DNA of 64,000 nt from Glandiceps talaboti (Eukaryota > Hemichordata > Enteropneusta > Spengelidae): NCBI RefSeq assembly GCF_964340395.1, contig NC_135562.1, forward strand, positions 7,027,634 to 7,091,633, read 5' to 3'. The translations under genes and the position numbers were made by a program. The notes under the pieces were generated by a model that saw nothing but the letters and a program-made list of their open reading frames with translations, ran no database searches and was not told the origin of the DNA. Of the stretch, positions 63,683 to 64,000 are shown piece by piece. The stretch's first letter is position 1, and each line of letters opens with the position of its first letter.

Positions 63683-64000
63683 CCTCTATACCATTTCACA
63701 TCTTGCTAGAGGGTCTAAATAGAACAAGAAGGTTGACTTATTCTCTATACCTCTATACCATTTCACATCTTGCTAGAGGGTCTAAATAGAACAAGAAGGT
63801 TGACTTATTCTCTATACCTCTATACCATTTCACATCTTGCTAGAGGGTCTAAATAGAACAAGAAGGTTGACTTATTCTCTATACCTCTATACCATTTCAC
63901 ATCTTGCTAGAGGGTCTCAATAGAACAAGAAGGTTGTCTTATTCTCTCTACCTCTATACCATTTCACATCTTGCTAGAGGGTCTCAATAGAACAAGAAGG
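63683..64000 (+). repeat. 67-bp minisatellite running off the right edge, at least 4.7 copies
   Basis: Units start CCTCTATACCATTTCACATC at exact 67-base steps (63683, 63750 and so on) and contain TAGAACAAGAAGGTTGACTT. The copies are almost identical. Confidence 0.95.

Overview
The window is AT-rich nuclear DNA from an animal, with spliced genes carrying GT-AG introns, many microsatellites and many small dispersed repeats. The genes point to an invertebrate deuterostome. The peroxidases resemble the vertebrate thyroid peroxidase/myeloperoxidase class, one pair is fused to a HYR domain, and a NOL4-family gene is present. A hemichordate or amphioxus-like animal is my inference; nothing in the sequence names a species.

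Layout: (1) 1-4871 has no gene that I can support. It holds MITE-like repeats, a tRNA-derived SINE and a CAAT-type repeat. (2) 4872-9606 (+) is peroxidase gene A, predicted 819 aa, ending in a HYR domain. (3) 9607-14154 is its 3' UTR and spacer. (4) 14155-24122 (+) is peroxidase gene B, predicted 843 aa, a tandem paralogue of A. The duplicated unit covers roughly 4735-12150 and 14035-26450, including introns and 3' flank. (5) 24123-30076 is 3' UTR and spacer, with a 47-bp minisatellite, a perfect-looking hairpin and a cluster of 16-bp motifs. (6) 30077-36059 (+) is peroxidase gene C, predicted 741 aa, an older relative with the same intron phases but a 17-residue tail in place of HYR. (7) 37383-48853 (+) is MECR (mitochondrial enoyl-ACP/enoyl-CoA reductase), nine exons and 374 aa. 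(8) 48854-58896 is about 10 kb without a gene, rich in repeats. (9) 58897-61722 (-) holds the last three coding exons of a NOL4/NOL4L homologue, which continues off the right edge. The window ends inside a 67-bp minisatellite.

The three peroxidases form a local cluster of probably secreted haem enzymes: signal peptide, propeptide-like helix exon, one very large catalytic exon, a short C-terminal catalytic exon, then either HYR or a short tail. MECR (mitochondrial fatty-acid synthesis) and the NOL4 homologue (nuclear) look like unrelated neighbours.

The most interesting points are these. The HYR domain sits in a single symmetrical phase 1-1 exon in A and B, and its last base appears to create a split stop codon with the next exon; skipping it would give a short tail like that of gene C. 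A and B show patchwork identity suggesting gene conversion. The HYR domain carries a length-variable acidic insert. Several minisatellites and microsatellites seem to have grown from the ends of dispersed repeats, or from a splice donor. No viral, LTR or LINE coding sequence was recognised.
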